From: Microplitis mediator
Lineage: Eukaryota; Arthropoda; Insecta; Hymenoptera; Braconidae
Length of the DNA stretch: 64,000 nt
Direction of reading: 5' to 3'
Assembly: GCF_029852145.1 (NCBI RefSeq)
Contig: NC_079973.1
Coordinates: forward strand, 2,604,001-2,668,000
The notes under the pieces are model-generated. The model was given only the letters and a program-made list of their open reading frames with translations. It was not told the DNA's origin and made no database searches. The position numbers and the translations under genes are program-made. Below are positions 24,951-36,195 of the stretch, piece by piece (positions within the stretch are counted from its first letter, which is position 1; every line of letters begins with the position of its first letter).

Positions 24951-25870
24951 TAATAATTTTAAAAGAAATTTCCCGAGACTTTTTGCAGTTTTTCCTACTA
25001 GAGGACGTCATAATGAACGAAAAACGTTTGTATTGTGATGAGTTATTCCCAACAGGAGCAAAGTAGGGGCCACTTTTCATAGATATCATCTACACCCATC
25101 TCCACCCATGTCCACCCACTCTCATATGGTTCTGAATTAAAAAGAAAATTTTCTCAGGACTTTGTTGGGTTTTTTTCTACTAGATGACATAATAATGAAC
25201 GAAAAACGTTTGTATTGTGATGGGTTATTTCCAATAGGAGCAAAGTTAGGGGCCACTTTTCATAAAAAAACATAGACAGTGTCATCCTAATTTATCCTCA
25301 TTCATCTTCATTTATCCTCATATGAAGTAAATTCGGAAAATAAATTTTTTTCAAGACTATGCGGTTTCTCCTACTAGAGGACGTCATAATAAACAAAAAA
25401 CGTTGATATTGTGATGGGTTATTTCCAATAGGAGCAAAGTTACGGGCCTCTCTACACAGAAAGACATAGAGAGAGGCATCTTCCCCCATGTTCCCCCATC
25501 CTCATATGGGTCTGATCTCGAAAATAAAATTTTTCTATGGACTTTTTATGGTTTCTCCCACTAGAGGACATCATAATAATCAAAAAACGTTCATATTGTG
25601 ATGGGTTATTCTCAACAAGAGCAAAGTTACGGACCGCTTTTCATAGGAAGACATGGAAAGTGACATCCTAATTTATCTTCATTTATCCTAATTTATCCTC
25701 ATATAGGTCTGAACTCAAAAATTAAATTTTCCTCAGGACTTTTTGTAGTTTCTCCTACTAGAGGACATCATAATAAACCAAAAACGTTTGTATTGTGATG
25801 GGTTATTCCCAACAAGAGCAAAATTACGGGCCACTTTTCCTAAAAATACATAGACAGTGTCCTCCTCAAT
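24951..25870 (+). repeat. Element J: five tandem units of 181-197 bp
   Basis: The motif CTACTAGAGGACGTCATAAT, or close variants, recurs at 24996, 25177, 25371, 25558 and 25755. Each copy is followed by AACGTTTGTATTGTGATG, GGTTATTCCCAACAGGAGC and a divergent CATCC/TTATCC-rich tail. Spacings are 181, 194, 187 and 197 bp. The short ORFs in both orientations are repeat-derived. This is a satellite-like local array rather than a CRISPR. Confidence 0.85.
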
Positions 25871-27476
25871 CCAGTTCAAAAAAAATTTCTTCCGGGACAG
25901 AACGTCCTCTCTCCTTTATCCTTCTAATAACAAGTTATAACAACAATAATACCGATAGTTTTTTTCTCAGCCCCATTTTACCCTTACATAAACTCAATAT
26001 ATACAGACAAATAAATATACACCACAAATAATCCAGACGGCACCTATAGATATACCATCCGCCATAACACTATATAATAATAGGCATAAAAAATGATAAC
26101 CGCAAATAACTTAGATGAGAGTCCGAGCGAGTGATAAACGTTCCAAGCACCTGCAGAACTTTGCAGCAAAACTCTTCCTTATACTCCTTATTCCTTATTC
26201 ATAATGTCATCTCTCATCTCTATTCAATTCTTCACGTCTCTCTCAGCCCAACTGTAACTATTCCCGACCGCAAATGACGGGAAATAAGCATCTCACCCTA
26301 GAGATCTGATGAGCGCGAATCACCTCTCGTCGATGGCAATAAAACATGTATAATAAATACATACATATATACATATCCACGTGCATATACATATGCATAT
26401 GCATATAAATAGAAATATAATAAATATACGTATAAAAAACAGAAATATCATTATATGTATACTAAAAATTTCCGGCTCATTAAAAAGGAATTTCGTAGTT
26501 AATTTATTATAAAACTTATTATCATTATTATTATTATTGCTTTTATCTGGCATCTAATCAAGGCAGCTCATTTGTCAGGTATTTAAGTGAGTCGTAATCC
26601 GGCAATTGAGTGATTATAAATAATTTATAGTCGTTTTGATCTAGTCAACGCAGTCAAAATTGCTTACATACTCAATATAATCCGGTTTTCTGATAACAAA
26701 AAATTACAAACACCAATAAAATGTCGGCGATCATGTTCGTAATTTATCTTTGCCGGTAAGAAAGACGCTAACGCCAGGTCGCCTTCTTTTGTGCACATAT
26801 ATGTAAGGTTATATATAATAGCAAATACATATTGTATGTGTAAAGTATATGGAATTTAGGGCGCTGGTGGTAAGTTCGCTTGTCGAGCGAGGTAATTAAC
26901 GTCCGATTCACCGAGTTATCTATGGATCTATTGGGAATCCCTTGGGTTAGTAAACTCGTCTGGTTGTGGTTGTTGTCTTGTACTGCTGGGTAGTATAGTG
27001 GACCTACAGAGTTCCAGCCATTGAGTTAAAACTTACTGCTTCAGCTCACGCCACGTAACGTTTACCTCCCATGTTATGCCTTCGGAGCTTATTCAATATA
27101 TGGGAAAACTCGACATAAGCCTGCATAACTCTGCCACTTGCGTAAATATTATTTTCAATGAATTGTATGTAAGTCGTTTTCTACACGACAAACACATCAT
27201 GTGGTATTGTAGATATATATATTAGAGGTGTGCAAATCGTGTTCGATTTAAATCGAAAAAATTCTGATCAGGTTTACATGTTCAATTTTTATTTAATAGA
27301 GAGCTTAGTTTTTTTTTGGTAACCGGAAGTAATTATTTCGTAGGTTCGTTTCTGAGCTCTAACGAAAATTTGAATTATTGGAAAAAATATCAAAATTTTG
27401 AGTCATGCAAAAGGAAAAAAAAATGCAATTATTCGAAAATTCGAATTATTTGATGAGATTCGGAAGACAGATGTAA
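25871..27476. other. Unique non-coding DNA
   Basis: TA-rich microsatellite-like sequence near 26340-26420 and 27205-27225. From 27226 (TTAGAGGTGTGCAAATCG) to about 27476 the sequence has recurring GAAAATTCGAATTATT motifs and may be a degraded repeat. No credible gene. Confidence 0.4.
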
Positions 27477-27478
27477 TA

Positions 27479-28073
27479 CATAGACAGAAAAAAAAAATTT
27501 CCGAGGTAATTTTTTTTTTTATTCAGTTTTTTGAAAAACTTGAGTTTTTTCAAATAAAATAAAAATATACTTGAAGATCGGAACGTTTTTCGCGAACCAA
27601 AAATGAAAAGTAAAAAATCTACTGGATCTAGATTTCTGAAATGTTTCGCACGTCAGTCAAAAATTGCAGCCACTTCTTAAGTAGAATTACATAAATTTTT
27701 TTCATTTTCGTTGCACGAAAAAGTTCCGATTTTCAGGTACATGTAAAAATTATGATCTTGAAGTTGGTACACAATTAAAAATTTTTGAATTTTATTTTCA
27801 ACACTTTAATTGAAAAAAAAAAAAAAAAACTAAAAAAATGCACATGTAGAAAATTGAAAAAACTATAGGTGGAATTTTTTAAAATATTTTTTTTTCAAAT
27901 TTATCGTTTTTAAAAAAATTCAAAAATTATTAGACGGCTGCTAACTTCAGTTTCATGTAAAAATTTCCTCTGATCAAGACAAATTCTCTTGGCTCTAGAA
28001 AATCTTGACTTTGTTCCTGAGAATGTTTGTCTTCAAAAATATTTTCTTGACTCAAGATACCCTTTTTTCTATA
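27479..28073. repeat. Family L element, copy 2, with A nested
   Basis: The right part (27957-28070) matches L copy 1: CAAGACAAATTCTCTTGG, TCTTGACTTTGTTCCTGA and TCTTGACTCAA. It continues left of the A element at 27752-27956, as shown by the duplicated GTAAAAATT. The left boundary, placed at GACAGAAAAAAAAAATTTCC, is uncertain. The 77-codon ORF starting at 27989 is a repeat product. Confidence 0.55.
27752..27956. mobile_element. Family A MITE, copy 5 (inside L2)
   Basis: Ends ATGATCTTGAAG and CTTCAGTTTCAT, with the perfect 9-bp duplication GTAAAAATT at 27743-27751 and 27957-27965. The central hairpin reads TGCACATGTAG / CTATAGGTG. Confidence 0.85.
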
Positions 28074-28664
28074 TAAAATGTATGATATTATTATTTAAAA
28101 TATATATAGATTTTTTTTTGTACATAACGTGGAATAATTGTTTTGACAAGAGGATTGACGAGCCATTTTTGGTGGCAACGCAGTCTTCTTTTGCTCTGAC
28201 AATCTCGTATGGGCATCGTTAAAAGAATATCCCCTCGGTAGCCCTTAACTACGTCGTGAATAAAATGACTTGGTTATAAATCGTGAACCGGTCTCTCTTC
28301 AACTTGTTGCCCACTTGTACTCTTTTATTTAAAGATTTCTATAGACTGGCCTTTACGACCAGAGTATCTCAGTCCGGCGACGAGATGACGAGCATTGAGA
28401 TCATTATTACGTTCACTACATCAATGTTTTTTACTTAGATCATCAACATACTTTTATCAATGTCTCGGTAATTATCATGATGATGAACACGTTATAAATT
28501 TAAAGAGCTCCCATCACTGCCGGCTATCAATTTTATTTTTTTAATCGAACAAAAATTCGATGCATAATTTTTATTAAAAATTCTTCATCACATCGGATAA
28601 AGAATTTTGAATAAAATATCAAGCCTTCATATTTTTTAGTCGATGAAAAGTTTATCAGTCAATA
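28074..28664. other. Unique non-coding DNA
   Basis: Includes a GC-richer stretch around 28150-28400. No coding evidence. Confidence 0.4.
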
Positions 28665-29435
28665 CATTTTTTTTAATTTACCGCCTAATTTTGAAATCTC
28701 AAGTAATTGGAGTCCAAAGAAAAATAAATTTTTTCAATGGCGGACAAAAATTGCCAAATTAAATTTGTAAATAAATTCTCAGTCAATAAATTTTTTTAAA
28801 TTTACAGCCTAATTTTGAAATCTGAAATAATCGGAGTCCAAAAAAAATTAATCAATTTTTTCGAAATGGCAGACAAAAAATTGCCAAAAATTTGTAAATA
28901 AATTCTCAGACAGTAAATTTTTTAAAATTTACGGCCTAAATTTGAAATCTGAAACAATTGGAGTCCAAAAAAAAATAAATAAATTTTTTCAAAATAGCCG
29001 ACAAAAAATCGCAAAATTAAATTTGTAAATAAATTCTGTCAATAAATTTTTTAAAATTTACGGCCTAATTTTGAAATCTGAAATAATTGGAGTCCAAAAA
29101 AAATTAATAAATTTTTTCAAAATGGCAGACAAAAAATTGCCAAATTAAATTTGCAAATAAATTCTCAGTCAATAAATTTTTTAAAATTTATAGCCTAATT
29201 TTGAAATCTGAAATAATTGGAGTCCAAAAAAAATAATTGAATTTTTTTAAAATGGTCAGACAGAAAATTGCCAAATCAAATTTGTAAATAAATTCTGTCA
29301 ATAAATTTTTTAAAATTTTCCGCCTAATTTTGAAATCTGAAATAATTGGAGTCCAAAAAAAATAATTGAATTTTTTCAAAATGGCAGACAAAAAATTGCC
29401 AAATTAAATTTGCAAATAAATTCTCAGTTGATTAA
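28665..29435. repeat. Tandem array M: six units of ~128 bp
   Basis: CCTAATTTTGAAATCTGAAA recurs at 28684, 28808, 28935, 29064, 29194 and 29323, spacings 124-130 bp. Each copy is followed by TAATTGGAGTCCAAAAAAAA, a TTTTTTCAAAATGGCAGACA block and a CCAAATTAAATTTG block. Units differ by small indels and substitutions. The minus-strand 67-codon ORF with an internal duplication arises from two units. Confidence 0.9.
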
Positions 29436-30780
29436 ATTTTTTATTTACCCATAAAAATTAAATTCTTCAATTAGTTCCCGAATAAACCAATAAATTATTT
29501 AATCTCTTTACGGTTTTATAGCAACAAGTGGAATTTTAATTACGAATGTTTCTAAAAATCATCAATCCTGAAAGCAAGCAATCATTTTATTTGCTCTCGG
29601 TATATCGACAAACTAAACATTTTCTCATGTAGAGTACGATAGTGAGTTCTAACAGCAGAAAATAATGAATAGGCGATAACTCTTTCTCCATACCAGTAAA
29701 ACTCTTTCTCTTTCGTTTATTATTTCTTAAATTCTCGCAAATAATATTTTAACCTTTACGCAACTATTTAATAATAAACATACACACATTTAAACCAACG
29801 CCTTTATTACGTGATATAACCGCGTGTCGATTTTACCGTTGGTACAACACCGTAAAGTTTGAATTAAAAATTAAAAATTGAAATGGGAATTGAAATAAAA
29901 AAAAAATTGATGACTTGAATGACTTCACGGAATTCCTCGTAATTATGACTAACAACAAAACGCAGTATTTTTTCGATCATCGCGATAACAAAACGATCGA
30001 TGACCTGTTGGAGATAAGCGGAATTAATTCTTTTGTAATTTTAATTGCGGTCATGGTGATGATCGTCTCTCATCTCGGACAAATATTTATTCTCATAAAA
30101 CAAGTATTTGAACAACTCATAGACTTAACTCTTGACCACGTTATGTATTATCGTATTTTAAGTACAGCCTCACTATCGCACATCTGCTTGCTGTCTTTAC
30201 ATTACACCCGTGATATGACGACCTCGAGAGCCGAGATGTTCATCATCATCTTCAAACAGGACATTGATTTTTAAATTCGATAAAATCAAACAACTCGACG
30301 GTGCTTGTGCTTGTTAATAATTTTTTTTTTTATTTTCAATTCCATTACACGCTTATTCTTTATCATTACTATTTTTTTCAACACTTTATTTATTATACAC
30401 TGAGTGTAAAAGAAGATTGATAGGTAGAGGCGCACAAGATCTCACACTCTACTCTATAGTTATTACTTGTAACACTAAAACACTCGGAGTTATAGTAGAG
30501 TGATAGTTAGCAATTACGTAATTTTAAAATACCTCTCGTTTCCTTATTTGATTTCCTGCCTTTTAATTCAATATTATTCACGCCGGATTTTCCCAGGCCA
30601 CTACGTAAAAATTTACATTTTCTCATCTCTTCTCCATTGATAATAATTTCAATACCTCGTAAAATTATCAACTTCTCTATACTAATCTCCTATAAATTAT
30701 TCATTTATCTCATTTTTTTTTTTTTTTTATAAAAAATTTAACTATTGTCTATTACAAATTTGCTATAATAGATTTAAGTA
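29436..30780. other. Unique non-coding DNA
   Basis: Holds a 119-codon ORF at 29915-30274 (+) with one hydrophobic stretch. Codon use and composition are those of the surrounding AT-rich DNA, so it is not called a gene. Confidence 0.4.
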
Positions 30781-30851
30781 CACAGAAAAAAAGAATTTGT
30801 GAATGCAAAAAATGTTTACTTGTCTCAAGAAATTTTTTGCATTAGCAATTA
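30781..30851. repeat. CACAGAAAAAAA-ended repeat fragment
   Basis: Starts CACAGAAAAAAAGAATTTG and contains GTCTCAAGAAATTTTTTGC, like L and F elements. It is truncated by the A element that follows. Confidence 0.4.
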
Positions 30852-31049
30852 AAAATAATTCGAAGTTGACAGAAAATTAACGATTTCCAGATTTATTTTT
30901 TTCAACAAATAAATTACAAAAATAAAATTAAAAAAAAATGCACACGTAGAAAATTTAAAAAACTACAGGTGCAATTTTTGTAAATATTTTTTTTTTATGA
31001 TCTATCGTTTTGAAAAGAAATTTGAAAATTTTCAGACGTCAGCTAACTT
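30852..31049. mobile_element. Family A MITE, copy 6
   Basis: Contains GTTGACAGAAAATTAACGAT near the left end, the TGCACACGTAG / CTACAGGTGCA hairpin and CAGACGTCAGCTAACTTATG at the right. It abuts copy 7 directly, as a head-to-tail pair. Confidence 0.7.
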
Positions 31050-32057
31050 ATGATTTTGAAGCTAACAGACGATTAACAATTTTCGGATTTTTTTTTAGCA
31101 AATCAGTTACAAAAAAAAAAAAAAAACTAAAAATATGCACATGTAGAAAATTAAAAAAACTACATGTGCATTTTTTTTAAATATTTTTTTTTATACTGCA
31201 TCATTTAAAAAAAAATCGGTCTGTCAGATGACCCTGCGGGCCAGCCCCAAAACTTCCCGCTGTTTTCGAGCTCGTTGAGCTCGAAAACATTATTGTGAAT
31301 ACATTTTCGAGCTCTTCGAGCTCGCAAATACTTTTGTATGCCATTGTTTTGTAAAAAACCATTTTTTAGCATTTCTTTCTCCCACGATATCTCGCGAACG
31401 AATTAACCGATTTTGATGGTTGAGGCGGCAATCGACGTGTTTTATCAAGTTCTAAAGCTGATCAAATTTTGAAATCGATTTATCGAGTCGTTTTTGAGAA
31501 ATTTCGAAAAAACCAAAAAAAAATTTTTTTTTGAATTCTTTCGTCAACGGTTTCTCTTGAACGAATGAACCGATTTTGATGGTTGAGGTGGCATTCGACG
31601 CGGCTTATAGAGTTTTAGAGCTGATTAGATTTTGGAATAAATCCATCGAGCAAATTAAAAGTTATCCAAATAAAACATTTTCGAAAAAATTTTATTTTTG
31701 AAATATCTCTGAACGCACCCTACCGATTAAGTTCAAATTTTTACGGCTTCAAGACATTAACAAGCCGCGTCGAATGACACCTCAACGATCAAAATCGGTT
31801 CATCTGTTCAAGAGTTATGAATATTTACATACATACATACGTACGTACGTACGTACACACATACATACACTCGGACATCATCGTAAAATTAGTCAGGATA
31901 GCTTCCTAGGACCTCGAAACGTCGACATCTGATGGAAATTCGATTTTCGTAAATCGGACCGAAACCAATAACTTCCCGAATTTTTGAAAATTTACAATTT
32001 TCTTAGCGGGAAGTTAAAAAGTCCAAAACTATTGAACGTCTGGTAACTTCGTATCAT
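31050..32057. mobile_element. Family A MITE, copy 7, split by element Q
   Basis: The left part (31050 to about 31217) has the end ATGATTTTGAAG and a perfect hairpin TGCACATGTAG / CTACATGTGCA. The right part (about 32017-32057) reads GTCCAAAACTATTGAACGTC then TGGTAACTTCGTATCATT, the usual A right end. The roughly 800 bp between them is element Q, so Q is younger than this A copy. Confidence 0.75.
31218..32016 (+). mobile_element. Element Q (~0.8 kb), inserted into a family A MITE
   Basis: Bounded by AACTTCCCGCT (about 31251) and AGCGGGAAGTT (about 32005), short inverted ends; roughly 30 bp left of the first may also belong to it. Inside are GAGCTCGTTGAGCTCGAAAA palindromes and two direct copies of CCGATTTTGATGGTTGAGG (31405 and 31570). 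An inverted arm is at 31761-31816, matching 31552-31608 over more than 50 bp. An ACGTACGT/ACATACAT run is at 31828-31868. No ORF of note. The class is unknown to me, and its right end resembles that of K. Confidence 0.65.
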
Positions 32058-33854
32058 TGCATCAGATAAAATCGTTTGCTTGACAAATTATGTGATTTTC
32101 TTGCTAGTTAGATGCTATATCTCACATTATATATATTTATCAATACTTGCGGAGTATTAGTATGCACTCATATATATATACATACACACATACATACATA
32201 GTTGCTCTAAGTAAATACACTATTGCTATATAAGTCGAGTGTGAGAGTGAAAGAAGAAGTTCGATAACCTTAGGACACTAATTTGTCCGGTACGACGTTC
32301 AATCACATCACATACTCTTACTCTAGCTTGAGATGACTTGCTCTCTGTACTCTACTCACCCATCTTAACTTTCAATACATATATAGACATGATGTACGAA
32401 CTGTACCATGGAGAATGGAACATGTATGGAAGGCAATAGTACATATGGGTTTTATGCCGGCAAATTATATATACATACATATATACATAATCTCGAGACA
32501 AAGAAGACGCGGAAAAGGATTATTATTTATCCACACGAATTGACATTACCAAAATATCCATTTAGAGTCTTCGGTATTAACATAAACTCAAAATTACACA
32601 TCGCAAACTATTTATTTATCTTTATTATGCATTTAAATATTTTTTCCGGGCTTTTTAAATTATTTTATTATCCTTTATGCCAAGTAAATATTATTTCAAG
32701 CATTTCAATAAATTGCTCGTGTAATTTTTTTAAAAATTAATAAACAGTTTGTTTTAATGATTCAAAAAAAGGCTACAGTGTATTTGATACTTGGGTACAT
32801 GGAATAAATTTTTTAAGTAATTTGTAATACGATAGTAATTTTGTATGTAAGGATACGGATATTCAAATTAATTAACAATATAAATATTTAATACGCGAAT
32901 ATTAATTTTAATTTTTTTATAATAAATTGAATTCGGATCTGCGGTCATTTAAAATAATTTAGAGTCCGTGTAATTTCGTTGTCGCTTTCACGCGGCCAGC
33001 TCCCGTTTCATTTTAACGATAATGATCATTTGGTGCGCACATACATATATATGAGTATTGAGTATATATGTACATTTGTTTTTTACGTGTACAGACATAA
33101 GTACTTTTATTTCGAAGGTGTATCTGCAATACTGATACTGGTGAGATACTTTCGTAGTGCGTGTCCAAATTCGCTTGCACTTAAAATGAGCACGCGTTTC
33201 ATATCCACGGGGTGTCTTATATATATGAGTACATTTAATTTAATATTGTTTATGTACCGACGAAAAATGATGGTGGCTTAATGACTCTTCCTCTGCATGT
33301 CTCCTGTCTGGACTTTCGTGTTCTGACGTTGGCACTCTCCATCATCGGTACCTACCAGGCGATAAAAATTACCATCACCATCATAATCAATTTTTTGACT
33401 CTTTCTCTTTAATTATTTTTTTATCTCTTGCTTCGTTAATTTAATAACCGATATCATTCATCTTGTGGCTTTAGAAATTCATTTCAAATAATTTAAATAT
33501 TTTTGTTTTTTGTAATCTCTCGTATCGATTTTATCAATTAATTATTTTACACGAACGCGAAGCTCGACTCTCGTTTTTAAATTTTTCACCGAGTCACTGA
33601 CATTTAATCTTCTCTTTAATTGATACACTATAGTAGTGTATTGTAACAACGAAGTTTTTCAAAGAGGCATTGTAGTAAACAATTATAACACTTGCGATAA
33701 TTTAAATTGAATATCGATAGCAAAAAAATTTAATTTTATTTTGAATTCCAGCGATATCAGTCCGGTATGTGCGCAGTCATGGATCTTTCGTCAGATCCAA
33801 TCAAATGACTTTATTCTTTTTTAATTATCTTACAATTTTCATAGAATGCAACTC
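32058..33854. other. Unique non-coding DNA
   Basis: AT-rich with TATATACATACATA runs (32165-32200, 32465-32490, 33035-33070). ORFs of 110 and 100 codons at 32408-32740 and 32979-33281 have no recognisable protein features. Confidence 0.4.
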
Positions 33855-34495
33855 TACACGCAGAAAAAAAAATGGGAATTTTTTCAATTTTACTTGGAGA
33901 AAATTCCTCTGTTGGCATTGTAAATTTTCATATATCAACATTGGAAAAATAACTATGTAATATATGAAAAATTCCAATGTTAACATGGGAATTTTTCCTA
34001 TGTCGACAAGAAAATTTTTCTCATGTCAACATGGATATTTTTACTATGTCAACATAGGAAAATTTACTATGTTAACAGAGGAATTTTTTCCTTGTCAATA
34101 TGGAGAAAATTCCCATGTCAATAGAGAAGAAATTACTCCGGTACCATGGGAAAAATTCCTATATTGACATGGAAATTTTTCTCATGTCAACATGGAGAAA
34201 ATTTCCATGTCAATATAGAAGAAATTACTCCGATACCACGGGAAAAATTCCTATACTGACATAGTAAAAATACCCATGTCAATAAAGGAATTTCAGCAAC
34301 GTTAACAGAGGAATTTTTCCATGTCTACATGGAAATTTTTCCAATGGCAATATGGAAGATATTCCTATAATATATGGTTGTATTCTCATGTTTCCCTAGT
34401 AAAATTTCCCCTGATGATAAAGCAAAATTTGCTGTCAACAAGGGAATTTCTCCTAAGTAAAATTGGAAAAATTCCCATGTTTTCCTCTCCGTGTA
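33855..34495. repeat. Element N: ~30-bp units of ATGTCAACATGG in a palindromic frame
   Basis: Starts TACACGCAGAAAAAAAAATG and ends TTTTCCTCTCCGTGTA, inverted ends of the common class. In between are about 20 loosely spaced copies of (A/T)TGTCAACATGGAAAATTT or its complement. They include a duplicated block GAAGAAATTACTCCG-TACCA at about 34127 and 34221. The 67- and 84-codon ORFs translate these repeats. Confidence 0.75.
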
Positions 34496-35686
34496 TGAAA
34501 AATCATTTTCTTTTTAATTTTAGAAAATATTCAAAAAAATTTTTTTTAGTGACCGTCTTGATTTTTTTTTGTTAAATTTAGCTATCAAGTGAAATTATCT
34601 CACTATTAATTAAAATAATTATTCGAGTCTTCGGAATACTTAAAAAATAAAAATCTCGAATTTAATGCCAAGTCATGAGTGAAAAGTGAAAATAAAATTT
34701 TTCTATGCATAATAAAAGTCTAAATTAATTTAAAGTTTCTATTAAAGTATTATCATCAATAAATGATCGATAAATAATTATATATCACGGAGTAATTTAT
34801 AGAGGGAGTGTAATAGGGTAAAGAGTAAGCATTTCTTCGATTAAAACCTTATGAGGATCGCGCGACTCCTTTCACCAAAGAGTTCCCATGTCTTGAATAA
34901 AGCACATCTGCAATATACTTGTCTGCGGGTTTACATTACTCGTATCGTAATGTAAGAGCCTCAAGTATACTAAAGAGTTGAGTCTGCCTTAGCTAGAGTT
35001 AGAGGTGCAGCGAGTAGTCCGCGAGCTGGCAACGAGCACAGCAATGCTGAGTTTAAAGGAAAAGGAAAAGAGTCTCGTTTGTCGGGCGGTCTTAAATCCC
35101 GCGACAAGCTTCCAGGTCCATCCTGTGTACGATGATTGCGCTTTTACCGTTTTAACTGCTGAGTTTAACGTCCTTCGAGAATGCACTTAGCCGTTTAGAA
35201 TAATCCACTGCAAGCCGCCGGCTTACATCCATACACCATTCATCCTCCTAACTTATAACCTTTCCTACAACTCACCTACAACATACACCACATGCCATAT
35301 ACACACAAATATTACTTTTACCAACAGTGCCAAAGTACTTAACTAGAAAGTCCGAGAAAATCATTATACTGTAAACACAAACCATCAATCTATGCAAATC
35401 CCATCGTTCTTTTTAACTTTGCATCCATCTTTTATCCTATCTTTCTATATCTACATCTTCTCTATATATGTATATTTATATGTGTATACATCGTCTCCTA
35501 ACCACATTTTTGAAAATTACTTCCATGCATTTTCTGTTGGCAATCGTCGTAGTTCACATTTTTGATGCTTGATTATAATTTTTTTCAAATTTTTAAATTA
35601 CAAAATTCTCCCGCCAAAACTTCATCGAGTGGAAGTGGGAACCGACACCTTTGAAAATTAAGATATAAATTTTTTTTCCATGCGCA
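34496..35686. other. Unique DNA with a GC-richer patch
   Basis: The segment 34850-35240 is clearly GC-richer than its surroundings, with overlapping ORFs of about 60 codons on both strands (34989-35190). No splice-flanked coding exon is evident. It could be a regulatory island. Confidence 0.4.
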
Positions 35687-36195
35687 CACTGTAAAAAATT
35701 TGCGGAGTGGACGCGGATTGAATATGGAGCGGATGATTTTTTATTTATTATGATACTGAAGTTAGCAGACAGTTGAAAATTGTCGAATTTTTGTTTGAAC
35801 GACTTAATTTTAAAAAAAATAAAAATAAAAATATGCACACGTAGAAAATTTAATAAACTATAGGTGCAATTTTTTCAAATATTTTTTTTTTAATAATTTA
35901 TTGTTTAAAAAAAAATCAAAAAATTATTGGACGTCGGGTAACTTCAATATCGTTTATTTATTTAATTCCCTGGAGTGAAATTCACTCAGGGGAGGTTTTT
36001 TAACTATTTAAACTCTGAATCAGAGGGAATGCGGATTTGAAAAAAATTCAGATCACTCTGAAGTCACGCATCTGAAAAAAGAACTTCCTATTATCTCCGT
36101 ATGCGGAGTGATTTTTTTTTAAACTCCGACGAAATGAATTCGGATGGAAATAAAATCCATTTTTACTCCGAATTCACTCCTAATTTTTTACAGTG
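35687..36195. repeat. Family C element, copy 3, with A nested
   Basis: Ends CACTGTAAAAAATTTGCGGA and CTAATTTTTTACAGTG, clear terminal inverted repeats. The interior has GCGGAGTGGACGCGGATTG, AATTCCCTGGAGTGAAATTC and GATCACTCTGAAGTCACG. Family A copy 8 is inserted at 35750-35953 with a 9-bp duplication. The best-preserved example of the C ends. Confidence 0.8.
35750..35953. mobile_element. Family A MITE, copy 8 (inside C3)
   Basis: Ends ATGATACTGAAG and CTTCAATATCGT, flanked by TTATTTATT at 35741-35749 and 35954-35962. The central hairpin reads TGCACACGTAG / CTATAGGTGCA. Confidence 0.9.

Noticed and set aside
24951..25870. CRISPR-like array
   Set aside because: Units are about 190 bp with conserved heads and variable tails and no short direct repeat and spacer pattern; the context is an animal genome.
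29915..30274. 119-codon ORF with a hydrophobic segment
   Set aside because: No recognisable domain and composition like its AT-rich surroundings; one hydrophobic stretch is expected by chance in such DNA.
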